Part shown: positions 33,751-45,030 of the stretch, in pieces
Layout of the letters: each line of letters starts with the position of its first letter
Numbering within the stretch: the first letter of the stretch is position 1
Assembly: GCA_035048495.1 (NCBI GenBank)
Contig: CM068552.1
Coordinates: 22,632,154 to 22,696,153 of the forward strand
Length of the DNA stretch: 64,000 bases
Direction: 5' to 3'
Source of the DNA: Euptelea pleiosperma
Lineage: Eukaryota > Streptophyta > Magnoliopsida > Ranunculales > Eupteleaceae
Program-made: the position numbers and the translations under genes
Notes under the pieces: model-generated
Databases searched by the model: none
Told to the model about the DNA's origin: nothing
What the model saw: the letters and a program-made list of their open reading frames with translations, nothing else

Positions 33751-35478
33751 TCATTGATAAAATTTCTTCAAATTCATTACATTCCAGGGTTTTTCTATGT
33801 ACTTTCCCTCCATAGTTTCCAGGTGATAGCTTCCGGCTTGACCAACCTTCTGAATCAAATACGGTCCTTCCCAATTGGTTGCTAGTTTTTCTGCATTTAC
33901 TTCTCTTGTATTCTGGAATACTTTTCTCAGTACTAGGTCTCCTTCTTGGAAATTCCTTTCTTTGACTTTCTTTTGATACCATTTTCTTAGTTTTCGATGA
34001 TAATCTTCTATTCGGACTCGAGCTTGCTCTCTTCGTTCTTCTGCCATATCAACATCGAAAACCTGAGTTTCGAATCCAGAACCTTCTTCCACCGCTCTGT
34101 GACGAGTTGTCGCTACTACCATTTCTGCTGGTATAACTGCCTCCATCCCAAATGCTAGGGCAAATGGCGAATCTCCAATTGATCTTCTAGACATAGTCTG
34201 ATAAGCCCATAGAACACCATCTAGTAATTCTGCCCATTTCCCTTTGGCTTTTTCGAGTCTCTTCTTCAAGTTTTCTAAAATCACCTTGTTGGTTGCTTCA
34301 GCCTGTCCATTACCTTGGGGGTACATGGGAGCGGAGAACAATTGTTTTATCCCAAATTTTTCGCAGAAATATGCGATTTTACTGCCTCGAAACTGTGCCC
34401 CATTATCTGAGATAAAAGCATAAGGGATGCCAAACCTGGTGACGATCTTCTCCCACAAGAATTTTTCCACTTCTTCTTCTCGAACTTGTTGTAAAGCCAC
34501 CGCCTCTACCCATTTTGTGAAATAATCGGTAGCAACTAACATGTATTGTTTCTTTCCTGGGGCCATAGGAAGAGGTCCAACTATGTCAAGACCCCATCGT
34601 GCAAACGGCCATGGGCTAGCTACTGAGTGTAATTCTCCAGCAGGAGCATGGATTGTTCGTGCGTGTTTCTGGCATTTTTCGCACTTCTTTGCATATTTCT
34701 TTGCATCCTCTTGCATGTAAGGCCAATAGTATCCTTGAGTCCAAGCTTTATGGGCTAAAGATCTTCCTCCTGAATGATTTCCACATTCTCCTTCATGAAT
34801 TTTGGCCATGATCTGTTGAGCTTCTGAAGGGGTAACACATTTCAACCATGGTCCCCTTGCTGATTTTCGGTATAGCTCGCCCCCAAGTAAACTATATCGC
34901 TTGGCCCTTTCTTCAATTCGTCTGGCCACTTTCTTGTCTGGATCTCGGATTCCATCTCTTATAAATCTTATGATTGGTGTCATCCAGGTGTCATCTTCTT
35001 CTGTCTGAGAACATTCTTCCACAAATGAAATGCTCGGGATGGCTAAAAACTCTATTGAGATAGATCTTCTCTCGGTTTCTCCTAGCATCGCTGCTACATA
35101 GGCCAAGGCGTCTGCATGACGATTCTCTCCCCTGTTTATGTGAAACAACTTTGCATTTTTGAATTTTCTCATAGCCAGTAAAGCTACCTCCAAGTATTTT
35201 GCCATCTGTTCATTTTTTGCCGAAAATTCTCCGTTCACCTGATTTACAACTAGCTGCGAGTCGCTGAAGACTTTTAGTTCTTGTATCTCTAGATTCTCTG
35301 CCATTCTTAATCCTGCCAGAAGTGCTTCATATTCTGCTTCATTGTTCGAGGCCAGAAAACTAAGTCTTATTGCTAGTTCCAGTCTTGTGTTATCAGGTGT
35401 AACCAAAATGGCACCTATTCCTATTCCTGTGCTGCTGGCTGACCCATCGACGAAGAGCCTCCATCCGCTCTTTTTATC
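33751..35478 (-). pseudogene. Archaeal-type RNase H and integrase of the Tat element
   Basis: After a TAG (35481-35479) the pol frame continues with WRLFVDGSASSTGIGIGAIL, NNEAEYEALLAGL, VFSDSQLV and NRHADALA, the D-E-D-D pattern of the extra RNase H typical of Tat elements. Integrase follows: the zinc finger H-x-H plus CEKCQKH, then WGLDIVGP, FISDNGAQFRG and NGQAEATNKVI, giving the D,D,E triad, and a C-terminal GDLVLRKV-type domain. No chromodomain is present. It ends at TGA 33751. The domain is intact as read but separated from RT by the stop. Confidence 0.92.
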
Positions 35479-35481
35479 CTA

Positions 35482-37068
35482 TATATCTAAAGGTCCTTCT
35501 GATTCTTCTTCAGTTATAATGGGTTCTGGTTCTTCTTCCCAAAATGGATCTTCTATCGGAAAATCTGCCAGAAAATCGACGACAGTCTGTCCCTTCTCGG
35601 CTGTTCTAGGTCTGTAAGTGATATCGTACTGACCCAAAGCTACTGCCCATTTTTCCATGCGACCAGACTTTTCAAACTTCGTCAGGATGTTCTTGAGAGG
35701 GAGGTTTGTGATAACAATTATTGGGTGAGCTTGGAAATAAGGTCTTAACCTCTGAGCCGAAAACATTAGAGCCAATCCTGCTTTTTCAATCCTGCTGTAG
35801 CGAGTCTCGGCATCCAATAGTGTTTTACTGAGAAAGTAGACCGGCCTCTCTGCCCCGTCTCTGTCTTGGATTAGTACTGAACCTACTGCAAATTCCGAGA
35901 CTAAGAGATATAGTAACAAAGGTTCTTCTGCTTCTGGTTTTGATAAGATGGGAGGCTGTCCGAGATACTCTTTCAAATTCTGAAAAGCTTGCTCACATTC
36001 ATCTTTCCATTCGAATTTGGCGTGCTTTTTCAATAACTGGAATAAAGGTTGACATCGATCCGAGGACTTAGAGATGAATCGATTCAAGGCTGCAATCATT
36101 CCAGTTAACTTCTGAACTTGTTTCTTGCTGCATGGAGATGGCATTTCTTGCAAAGCTCGGATTTGATCGGGATTGGCCTCTATACCTCTCCTGGTGACAA
36201 GGTGTCCAAGGAACTTGCCTGATGATACTCCAAACATGCACTTATCGGGATTTAGCTTCATTTTATACTCTCTCAATACTTGAAAGGTTGATTCTAAATC
36301 CCTTAAGTGATCTTCTCGAATCCTGCTTTTTACTAGCATGTCATCGATATAGACCTCCATTGTTCTTCCGAGTTTGTCCCTGAACATATTCTCTACCAAG
36401 CGTTGGTATGTAGCACCTGCATTTTTTAGGCCAAAGGGCATCCGTTTGAAGCAGAATGTGCCTCGGTCTGTATAAAATGCGATTTTTTCTTTATCCGATT
36501 CGTGCATCGAAATCTGATTGTACCCTGAATAACCATCCATAAATGACAGAAGTTCAAATCCAGCTGTCCTGTCAATTAGTTCATCTATCCGGGGCATGAT
36601 GTAACTGTCTTTAGGGCAGACTTTATTCAAATCGGTGAAGTCAATGCAGACTCGAACCTTCCCATTCTTCTGTGGGACTGCTACTATGTTGGCGATCCAT
36701 TCTGGGCATTGTATTTCTTCAATAATTCCGGCTTCAAAAAGTCGGTTGACCTCTTCGGAAACTGCCTGTGCCACCTTTGGGGAGATGCGTCTTAATCTCT
36801 GCTTTACTGATTTCGCCCCATGCTTTATGTTCAGTCGGTGACTTACAATGCTTGGATCAATCCCTGGCATATCCTTCATTGACCAGGCAAATACGTCAGT
36901 ATTTTCTTTCAAGAATTTCACTATTAATCCTCTTTCGTCTTGACTCAAGCCAGCGCCCACATACGTGATTTTCTTTTCTCCTTCCTGCCCGAGCTCTACT
37001 GGCTCTATTTCCTCAATTGTTCTTGTTCTTTTCTCATTCTCACCCTGGAGCGAAATCGCCTGTAATTG
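35482..37068 (-). pseudogene. Reverse transcriptase and RNase H of the Tat element
   Basis: The same frame as protease, after the TAG at 37071-37069. RT motifs in order: RVCIDFTDLNKVCPKDSY, SFMDGYSGYNQISM, FCFKRMPFGLKNAGATYQ, and the catalytic MEVYIDDMLVKS (Y-I-D-D). A thumb/connection region and the first RNase H follow (LLLYLLVSEFAVGSVL ... RYSRIEKAGLALMF ... ITNLPLKNILTKFEKSGRM). It would copy element RNA into DNA. The frame is open until TAG 35479. Confidence 0.93.
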
Positions 37069-37071
37069 CTA

Positions 37072-37600
37072 TTTGTCAGACGTCCCAATTTCCTCAGGGT
37101 TTTCTCTAGGGTTTGACAGTCCCTTTGTCATGGCTGTTTGGCATTTTTGAGCTGCACTCTGATCTCCGCGTATTTCAAACAGTCCCTGAGAAGTAGGGAA
37201 TCTGATTGTCTGATAGTAAGTAGATGGTACCGCTTTCATGCTATGCGTCCATCGTCTGCCCAAGATGATGTTATACGAAGATCTGGCATTTACTACCAAG
37301 AATCTTGTCATTACTGTGATTGGTCCTGCTGTCACAGGTAAGACAATTTCTCCCAAAGGTTCTGAGGCAGCTCCATTAAATCCATATATCGCTGCTCTTG
37401 AAGGTTCTAGAGCGGATAAGCTAATGCCCATATTATCGAATGCGGATTTGAACAAAATCTCCACTGAACTTCCGCAATCGATGAGGATTCTTTTAACCGA
37501 GAAATTTCCAACTGCTAAGGAAATTACCAAGGCATCATTGTGTGGTGCTGAAACCTTCTCCAGGTCTTTATCAGAAAACCAAACTGCCCTGCTGGGGTCG
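37072..37600 (-). pseudogene. Aspartic protease region of the Tat element
   Basis: Contains RILIDCGSSVEILF, the active-site D-x-G-S-S of retrotransposon proteases (here Asp-Cys-Gly). A FLVVNARSSYNIILGRRWTH block characteristic of Tat/Ogre-type proteases follows. The frame is continuous with gag's C-terminal part and with RT except for one TAG at 37071-37069. The boundary with gag is approximate. Confidence 0.85.
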
Positions 37601-39191
37601 ACCCCCTTTATCAATGAACCCTCAACTGGTCTAGGTTCGGTTGAGACTTCCATTACTTCTTGCATGCTCATGGTTCGCCGGACTTTATCCCGATGAGTAC
37701 TGTTGGTTTCTGACGGTCCACCATATATCACGTGGATGATAGTTTTTGGTGGGCCTTCTCCATCCGATGGAGCTTTCTTTGGTTGTTCTTTGACAACCTC
37801 TTCTCTGACCCCTGTTTGGACCACGAATTGCGGTATTTTTCCTCTATCAACTAGATCTTGGATAAATCCCTGCAACGCATAACATCGATCAGTTGCATGG
37901 TCCCTTGCCTTGTGATACGCACAATATGGTCTCTCTGGTCGATCTTCATATGTTCTTCTGGGGGGTCTGTAAAAGGATCTTCCCCTGATGCTCTCCAAAA
38001 TTACAGATAGAGATGCATGTCAGGGGGGTGTATTCCCTATTCTGGAATTGCTTCTTCGTCTCTTCCGGTTCCTTTCTCGCAGATTCGGTACTGCTTCTCT
38101 TTTCTCCTCGTTTCTCACTGCTTCTCCCAGCTGAAGTCTTCACTTCTTGTACTTGACTTTTCTGGACCTCATTCCTGGCCCGAATTGATTCGTCCACTCG
38201 AATGTGTTCCTCGATAACTAGATAAGCATCTTCTAGTTGGGAGAAATTTCGTATCACCAGAGTTTCGTGAGCTCTACTTCCTGCGAGAACCCCGATCTGT
38301 AGCGCATATGCGGCAGTTTTCTCGTCCATCTGGTCTACTAATGTAACATCTTTCTTGAATCGAGTCAGATAATCTCGTAGAGATTCATTTTGTCTGTCGA
38401 ACACTTAGCAAAGAAGTTACATTTAGCATCTGCTTTCTCTGGTGATAATAGTGCCGTACGAATGCATCTTCCAAATCTTCGAAGATTTGTATGGAGTCGG
38501 GACCAAGGTTGTGAAACCAAGTTAGGGCCGGGCCTTTAAGACTTGCAGGAAAAAGTCGACATCTTAATCCATCATAGATTGGTGACTCCCAGAGCACCAT
38601 GAGCTGTTTATAGTGTAGCATGTGTTCTACTGGATCTGATGATCCGTCGAACATTTCAAACTTTGGCTGTACAAATCTCTTTGGGATCTCCGATCTTAGG
38701 ATTCCTTCAGAAAATGGCGAAGATCTCAACATCCTCAGGGCTTCTCTGGATGCTCCGGCTGCCGATTTTTGTCCCAGTTCCGGCCTTCTCTCTTTGTCTT
38801 TCCTGATCATCTCAGTTACTTTCTCCATAGTGACTAAGTGATCAGGGTTGGGCTGCGTTTCCATTTTTTCTGCCGGTTCACGACCGGGTGCATGTGATTC
38901 TCTCCTATTAGAGCTGATCTCTAATTCTTTCTTTCCAGCTTCTTCTTCGTGATAAGTTTTGCTTGAGTCTCTCTGATAGCCTTCCGAGGCTTGTAATTTT
39001 AATGCTTCATTCTCTTTTCTGATCTCCTTCATGTCTTCTCGTATGGCAGCCATTTCTGCCATTAGCATCTGGGCTATTCTCTCTAAACCCGTCTGGGCTG
39101 GGACGTCAGCCTCACTATTCTCTGGCTGAGCCCTGACGTCCTCATCAACTTCCTTTTCCTTAGAAGCCCCAGGTAATCTTCGCGGAGGCAT
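37601..39191 (-). pseudogene. gag of the Tat element, two frameshifts
   Basis: It probably starts at ATG 39191 (MPPRRLPGASKEKEVDEDV), shortly after the PBS. Blocks in order: a Glu/Lys-rich coiled region; KRFVQPKFEMFDGSSDPVEH and VLWESPIYDGLRCRLFPASL (capsid core, PF03732-like); NESLRDYLTRFKKDV; and an atypical zinc knuckle YCAYHKARDHATDRCYAL. The reading moves between frames at about 38385-38404 and about 37946-38000, so two indels break it. It would form the particle shell if intact. Confidence 0.88.
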
Positions 39192-39247
39192 TCTAAATCC
39201 GTCTGAATTAATCAAGCTCTGGAGAGCGCGTAAGTCTTCTTCGAGAG

Positions 39248-39265
39248 TTCCCACAGACGGCGCCA
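39248..39265 (-). other. Primer-binding site of the Tat element
   Basis: On the minus strand TGGCGCCGTCTGTGGGAA begins five bases after the right LTR. TGGCGCC complements a tRNA 3' CCA end and is a common start of plant gypsy PBSs. The exact tRNA was not identified. Confidence 0.85.
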
Positions 39266-39270
39266 AAAGA

Positions 39271-40313
39271 TGTAGGGAATAAATCCACACACCCCAAAAT
39301 ACGCGCTTTTTCCACGGGCTTGATATCCTTTGTGCTGTTGGATCCGAGGTCCCGGGACAGATCCGAGGTCAGAGTCCGAGGTATCCGAGGTCAGATTCCG
39401 AGGAGTCCGAGGTGTCCGAGATCAGATTCCGAGGAGTCCGAAGTGAGGTTCCGAGACCGCCGAGTGATCCTGCAAATAACTCAATGTGGTGGAACTCCAC
39501 CAAATGAGCCTCCGATGCTTAAGTTAGTCTTCTGAATAAAAGTTATAATCCAGCTTCAATCTCCAAAATCGCGTCCTTTCTACTGTAGCAAATGCTGCTA
39601 TTTATAGTATTCAAAACTAGATATTTATGCAGATATTTTATATGGACCAGTAAGAACTCACCATGTGTCTTTTGATAATAATTCTTCACGTCTAAAAGTA
39701 ATTCCGAGGTTTCCGAGGTTACCGAATATCATATCCGAGACTTCCGAGGATCCCGAATAAGGTAAATAAGATCAACTGCCAAAATCAGTAACTAGCACCC
39801 GAGGACCCGAGGTCATAATTCATGGACCCGAGGTGTCCGAGGTACCCGAGGTCATAATGCATCAGAGTCCGAGGTACCCGAGCAATCCGAGGTACCCGAC
39901 GTCAATTAGTCATGGGATCCGACTATTCGAGGCACCCGAGGTGAATAAGTCATGGGATCCGACTAGTCCGAGGTATCCGAGGCCCCGAGGTCACTTGTCA
40001 TGGATCCGAGGTGTCCGAGGTCAATTGTCATGGAATCCGAGGTGTCCGAGGTATCCGAGGTCAATTGTCATGGGATCCGAGGTGTCCGAGGTATCCGAGG
40101 TGTCCGAGGTATCCGAGGTCAATTGTCATGGGATCCGAGGTGTCCGAGGTATCCGAGGTCAATTTGTAATGGGATCCGAGGTGTCCAAGGTATCCGAGGT
40201 CCCCAGTAAAGTTTTTCCAATTCCCCGTTTACGGCTTACCACGTGTCAGTCGAAGTATGTGACACGTGGCACAATCGCATACGTCCACGTGTCAACATAT
40301 TTTATACCCCACA
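39271..40313 (-). repeat. 5' LTR (right) of the Tat element
   Basis: It is 1043 bp long and nearly identical to the left LTR. The minus-strand TATA box is at 39598-39607. The extra 58 bp is accounted for exactly by one 18-bp plus one 40-bp extra copy of CCGAGG-type subrepeats near 40099-40140. Confidence 0.95.
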
Positions 40314-40318
40314 CCCAC

Positions 40319-40800
40319 TAAGATAGGTTTGCTAGCATGGAAAATCAACAATGTCCTTTGGATGTTGATGTCGTTGTTGTAGAGAAATTTGGGTTAGATG
40401 ATTAGAAAAAGAAGGTTGATGCATTCATGTTGACACAAGTCACATTAGGAATCGATACTGCAAGAAACTTAGATATCAATGTATTCAAGTATGTAAAAGG
40501 GATGCAAATACTCTGAAATGGCTAAGTTTAAATCCAACAAAATTTGGGCAGAGTTTCGACTTAGGCAAATGAGGAAGGAAATTGATCTTCAAAAATAATC
40601 CCAGGTCTTATTTATAGAATTCCTTGGGGAGGGGCCATGCACATGTCACATGCTCTACCTCATTGTATATGGATAAAAATATAAAATTACAACAAATATA
40701 AATAAATTGCCACAAATAATGACATAAGGTTGTCTATGGTATATTTCTACATAATGGTATCCCATTGGAATTCCCAAATCTAGTGCGCATCTCGAAGAAT
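40319..40800. other. Flank right of the Tat element, no gene seen
   Basis: Continues the unduplicated target site sequence. No conserved frame or repeat with defined ends is visible. Confidence 0.4.
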
Positions 40801-40820
40801 TCGACATTTTTTGTTTTTGT

Positions 40821-41560
40821 CATCATAGCTCCATATCTTTAAAAAGTAACGACACATGGTTGTGTATTTTACCATTTTACACAACTATGCCATTTGATTT
40901 TCCGTCATCATAGCTCCATATCTTCAAAAAGTAATGACACATGGTTGTGTATTTTGCCATTTTATACGATTATGCCATTTGATTTTCTAAAATAACCTCT
41001 AATCATCTCGATCTGAAGAAAATCCTCATTTTTAACACTTTTAAGCTGATATCTTGAGATTTGTGCAATACCAATCTAATTTGAGCTGATAGATGTGTTT
41101 ATTTCATCATTTTACATAATCATATACCATTGGATGTGCTGAAATACTATTTAATTTCTTTGATATAAACCATATTTTGAGATTTGTGCGATAAAAATAT
41201 GATTTGAGCTGATAGATGTGTTTATTTCATCACTTTACATAACCTTTACCCTTGGACCTACTGAAAGGCAACTTGATCGCTTCGATTTGAATTGTCAATT
41301 TTGAGCCATTTGATCAACTCTTGATATATCAATATATACTCCACCATTTAAAAATATAAAGACGTACGGTTGCATGGTTTTGAATTTCCCACAAACGTAT
41401 CCAATTGGTTTTCTTGATCTGATTGTCAATTGAATCAATCTGAGCCGTTGATTCTTAATCATCTGATATCTTAAGATTTGCCCCACCTCTTAAAAATGTA
41501 AAAACATATGGTTGCATGGCTTTTAATTCCCCGGAACTATATCTAATTGGTTTTTTTTTT
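40821..41560. repeat. Degenerate tandem repeat region
   Basis: Two clear 85-bp copies begin CATCATAGCTCCATATCTT at 40821 and 40906. Further on, a unit with TTTGAGCTGATAGATGTGTT recurs about 123 bp apart (near 41080 and 41203). Two copies of ATGGTTGCATGG/ACGGTTGCATGG follow (about 41367 and 41509). It looks like an old, decayed minisatellite with shared words (TATGCCATTTGATTTTC, CATTTTACA). Confidence 0.7.
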
Positions 41561-41848
41561 ATCTGATCATCAATCAGAATGAGCTGTGCCGAGGCACTAT
41601 TTTATTTTGATTTTAATTTGGCCAACCAACCGGGGCACTATGTCATCTACTGGGAGATCAAGGGTGAAGTCAAGGAGGCACTTCTCGATCAATGTTGGTG
41701 GGAGATGGATGTGTCATTCGTCGATCAGGGATATATGGTCTCGAGGAAGATGAATTCGATCGGGCCTCCACATAATTCGATCGAATCTTGTGGATTTTCA
41801 TAGTGTATCATTTATGTGTACAATGATATAGTGTATCATTCATGGCCC

Positions 41849-42105
41849 CACATAGATCATTTTTTTGGGTCCAATGACTGCATGGATGTTCAGCTCGGCC
41901 ACCTATTGGTGGATAAACACACTAAAAATCAGCTTGAATTATGATTCTAGCCATTGGATTTATTACCCAAATAAAATGCTTGAATCCAATGGGTAGAATC
42001 AATCTTAAAAAGTACTAAAATCTATGGCTAGAGATGACCAATTATGTTGATTTTTGGTTTGTATATCCAACAAGGGTGGGCTAAACATCCATATGGTTAG
42101 TGGGC
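41849..42105. mobile_element. Foldback element, GTGGACCTACA family
   Basis: The left arm (TTTTTTTGGGTCCAATGACTGC ... AAAATCAGCTTGA) is mirrored on the right (TATGTTGATTTTTGGTTTGT ... GGTTAGTGGGC). The shared core words CTAGCCATTGGATT and AATCCAATGGG lie in the centre. No coding capacity. Edges are approximate. Confidence 0.75.
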
Positions 42106-42284
42106 TGGGGCCTTCTCTCACCTAGGGCCTAAGGCGACTGCGTCAACAATACTTAATGGCCTTATGGTAGAAACCGCCCTAGTCGCGGTCTCACTCAATA
42201 CCTCAGGCCATAGACTCTATTTGGAGAAATAAAATGACCACGGGATCTGTAAAAGTATTGTTGATTAGACAAAATAAACTATTT

Positions 42285-43450
42285 ATATCTATATAACAAA
42301 ACAGAGAAGTTGTCTTATCTCTTATCTTAACTTATCCAGTTTCAACAATAAGTGGCTGAGATCTTATCCTCCAAATGGATGGTAATCTCAGCCACACACC
42401 CAATTTTGGCAAACACTTCGTCAGAGAGTGCCGTGGGCACGGGCCACCCACTAGTCTATATAACAAAACAGCTCAGTTGTCTTATCTCTTATCTTATCCT
42501 GCTTCATAAGATAAAGTGTGGTTGAGATCAAATCCATCTATCTAATGTGGACGGTTAGATTTCAGCCACTCAATCCGCCTCATTTGACCTCAATTTATTC
42601 AAAATTTAAATTTCAACACTGTTATTTTTTGTTATTTCGGTTATTTTCCCATTTCTCCCTCTATGCGTTACAATCCGTTATAATGGAAAAAACGGTAACG
42701 CCCCAGTCCGTTATACCGTTTGAGTGCCGAAGGCACCCAATTTTTTGCAAACGCTTTTGTCGGACAGTGCCGTGGGCATGGGCCATTTACTATTCTATAT
42801 AACAAAACACATTGGTTGTCTCCCTACTTATACCTCCTCTTATAAGCATCAACAAAGAAGGGCTGAGATCTAATCCTCTCCCAAATGGATGGTGGATCTC
42901 TGCCACTCACCTGATTTTGGCAAATTCTTTGTCGAGGAGTGCCGATAGCATGGGGTACCAACTAGTCTACATAACAAAACACAGCGGTTGTCTCCCTCTC
43001 TTATAGGCTTCACAAAGAAGGGCCGAGATCTTATTCCCCAACTGAACGGTGGATCTCAGCCACTCACACCCAATTTTGACAAGCGCTTTGTCCAAGAGTG
43101 CCGAAGGCGCACAGGCCACCCACTAGTATATAACAAGGGAGCTTAGTTGTCTCCCCCTTCTTATAGACTTCAATAAAGAAGGGTCGAGGTCTTATCCCCA
43201 GCTGGACGGTGGATCTCAGCACTCACCCGATTTTGGTAAATGCTGTTGGGGAGTGCCGTGGGCAATGAGCCACCCACTAGTATATAACAAGTGATAGTGG
43301 GTGTCTCCCCACTTATAAGTCCTCTTATAGGCTTCAATAAAGAAGGACTGAGATCTTATTTCCCAATTGGGCGGTGGATCTCAGCCATTTACACCCGATT
43401 TTGGCAAACATTTTGTCGGGGAGTGTCGTGGGCACGGGCCACCCACTAGT
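42285..43450. repeat. Six-unit satellite-like array, ~150-175 bp units
   Basis: Each unit starts ATATAACAA, has GGCTGAGATC/TTAT, GGTGGATCTCAGCCACTCAC, CCGATTTTGGCAAA and GGAGTGCCGTGGGCA, and ends GCCACCCACTAGT. Unit starts are near 42285, 42453, 42794, 42966, 43128 and 43281. The second unit carries an insertion of about 170 bp that includes CCGTTATAATGG-type hAT-MITE-like text (about 42560-42725). No gene is present. Confidence 0.9.
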
Positions 43451-43895
43451 GATGATACATATAAGGGCTACCATTCAACATAGATGTGTATGCAAGTTTG
43501 CTGTCAATGGATAGGGTTACCTGGACGACCCAATTTGGTCCGATAACATAACGTCTGGGTCTAGGAATCTTGATTTGATAAGCTGACGGATCGGTTCCAG
43601 ATCGACCTCGATCTGATCCGATAATGATCCGAATCCGATAATATAAATAATATATATGATATGTATAAAATATTAAGGCAGCTAGTTCTTTTATTCCGAA
43701 TCCAATAGCGAATGAGATCTAGTTCGGATATGGACTTATGATCCGATCAAATCAACCGGAAAAGAAAAATGTATTTTCTTTAAACTTATCTCCCTCATTA
43801 ATTTGGCAAATTTGACATACCTCCCTTGATCGCTGACTTTTACCAAGTCTAGAACTACAAACCTACCCTTATATTTTTGTAAATTGCATTTGGCA
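43451..43895. other. Intergenic, no gene seen
   Basis: Includes CTCGATCTGATCCGATAATG word repeats and, near 43820-43890, a single arm similar to the TTTGACATACCCCC family of the Mutator-like elements. Nothing coding. Confidence 0.4.
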
Positions 43896-44149
43896 CATTA
43901 TTAGAGATCACTGACCTTATCGACGTTTTGCCCATACCTAAGTGGAGCTACAGACCAAAAATTAGCTCGATTGGTAATTTCTAGCCATTGGATGATTTCT
44001 CCAAACTATGCTCGAATCCACGGCTAAAAGCCAACCCATGAAAATCACTTAAATCGAACAGTTTGAAGTTTCCAATGGAGCTGATTTTTGGTCTGTAGGT
44101 CCAGCTAGGAATGGGCCAAAGATCCAAAGGTCACTGGTCTCTAAGAATG
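43896..44149. mobile_element. Foldback element, GTGGACCTACA family (CATTCTTAGAGACC subfamily)
   Basis: The left arm CATTATTAGAGATCACTGAC ... GTGGAGCTACAGACCAAAAA is mirrored by the right arm (reverse complement CATTCTTAGAGACCAGTGAC ... CTGGACCTACAGACCAAAAA). The arms are about 75 bp with a central ATT/AAT-rich spacer. Confidence 0.8.
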
Positions 44150-44172
44150 GGCCAAAGACCAAAAAAAATACC

Positions 44173-44349
44173 AATCCATTTTTGGTCACTTAATTTAGTG
44201 ACCCATCTCAATCACTCAACCCTCTACACTTGACATGTACCCCCTAACAATTCCTGATAAGGCTCTTTAAATGTCTTGGGTACTTGTCAAGTGTAGATGG
44301 TTGAATGATTGAGATGCACCACTAAACTAAGTGAACAAAAATGGGTTAA
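44173..44349. mobile_element. Hairpin MITE with ~70-bp arms
   Basis: The left arm CCATTTTTGGTCACTTAATT then TAGTGACCCATCTCAATCAC is mirrored by the right arm (reverse complement CCCATTTTTGTTCACTTAGT ...). A short loop separates them. The transcribed form would be a near-perfect hairpin. Target duplication not resolved. Confidence 0.8.
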
Positions 44350-44371
44350 AAAAAAGGTGTGATCACAGGTC

Positions 44372-44600
44372 TATTGATCATGAATGTTGGGCCCACCCCT
44401 TGGTTGATCTATGAAAAGTCATCATGATTGGTGATTTCTAGCCGCAGATTCAAGCATTTTATGATTTTATCGCTCTTTTGTTCTTAGATCGAATGGCTAG
44501 AAATCACAAATCATCAGGCTAGTTTTATGTTGTGTAGGCCCACCAAGAGGTGCACTAAACATTGATGGGTCTGGACCTGGAAATCCAGACATGCCACCTG
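44372..44600. mobile_element. Foldback element, GTGGACCTACA family
   Basis: TTGGGCCCACCCCTTGGTTG and GATTGGTGATTTCTAGCC on the left are mirrored by GGCTAGAAATCACAAATCAT and GTGTAGGCCCACCAAGAGGT on the right. Edges approximate. Confidence 0.75.
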
Positions 44601-44862
44601 GCTTATTGAGATGTGGTAAGATCAAAGATTGCTCCTACTCGCTACGATAAAAAAAAAAAAAATTCCAGAGAGAAATGCCAAAATAGGATAGTTGTTAGAA
44701 CTGAAAAAGCTTCATATATTGTTCGATCTCCTACTGATCAAGGTAGCAAATTTTTTTTTTCTCCATTGTTTCGAGTCCTTGAGAAAAAGCATAGATCCAT
44801 GTACGAGGAGAAGGTAGAGGAAGATATAAAGAAGAAGAAGAATAGAGAGAAGCTCAAGAAGA

Positions 44863-45030
44863 ATGGCGTCATCATCACCGTCTACGTTGAATCACCTACA
44901 GTCCGGCAATGTAGAAACACACATCCCTGCACGGCGAGAAAGCGAAAACCATGCCCTTCCAAAACTCCGATATCGACGACATATGGTTATGATCGGAAGG
45001 CACATCTTCTTGCCTACGCTCAACACCTAA
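44863..45030 (+). CDS. Short ORF of 55 codons in good start context (unrecognised)
   Basis: The ATG in AAGAATGGCGTCATCATCAC matches the plant start context well and follows a purine-rich AAGAAG leader. The frame reads MASSSPSTLNHLQSGNVETH and on to a TAA at 45028. A donor-like AACAAG|GTAAAC lies at 45090, so a frameshifted first exon is possible. No family recognised. It may be a relic together with the exon-like stretch at 45962-46307. Confidence 0.25.
   Translation: MASSSPSTLNHLQSGNVETHIPARRESENHALPKLRYRRHMVMIGRHIFLPTLNT

Larger units (their letters stand above)
29327..40313 (-). mobile_element. Complete Tat-lineage Ty3/gypsy LTR retrotransposon
   Basis: A 10,987-bp element bounded by TGTAGGG and CACA ends and a perfect 5-bp target duplication CCCAC (29322-29326, 40314-40318). 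LTRs are 985 and 1043 bp, differing by about nine substitutions and one 58-bp repeat-unit indel. Gag-pol runs on the minus strand (PBS beside the right LTR, PPT beside the left). The order gag, PR, RT-RNase H, second (archaeal-type) RNase H, integrase without chromodomain, long non-pol 3' region with an antisense gene and tandem repeats is that of the Tat clade (Ogre/Retand/Grande relatives). Gag-pol has two frameshifts and two TAG stops, so this copy is not autonomous now. Confidence 0.95.

Noticed and set aside
35342..38841. Plus-strand open frames across the pol and gag region
   Set aside because: They are antisense shadows of well-supported minus-strand RT, RNase H, protease and gag domains.
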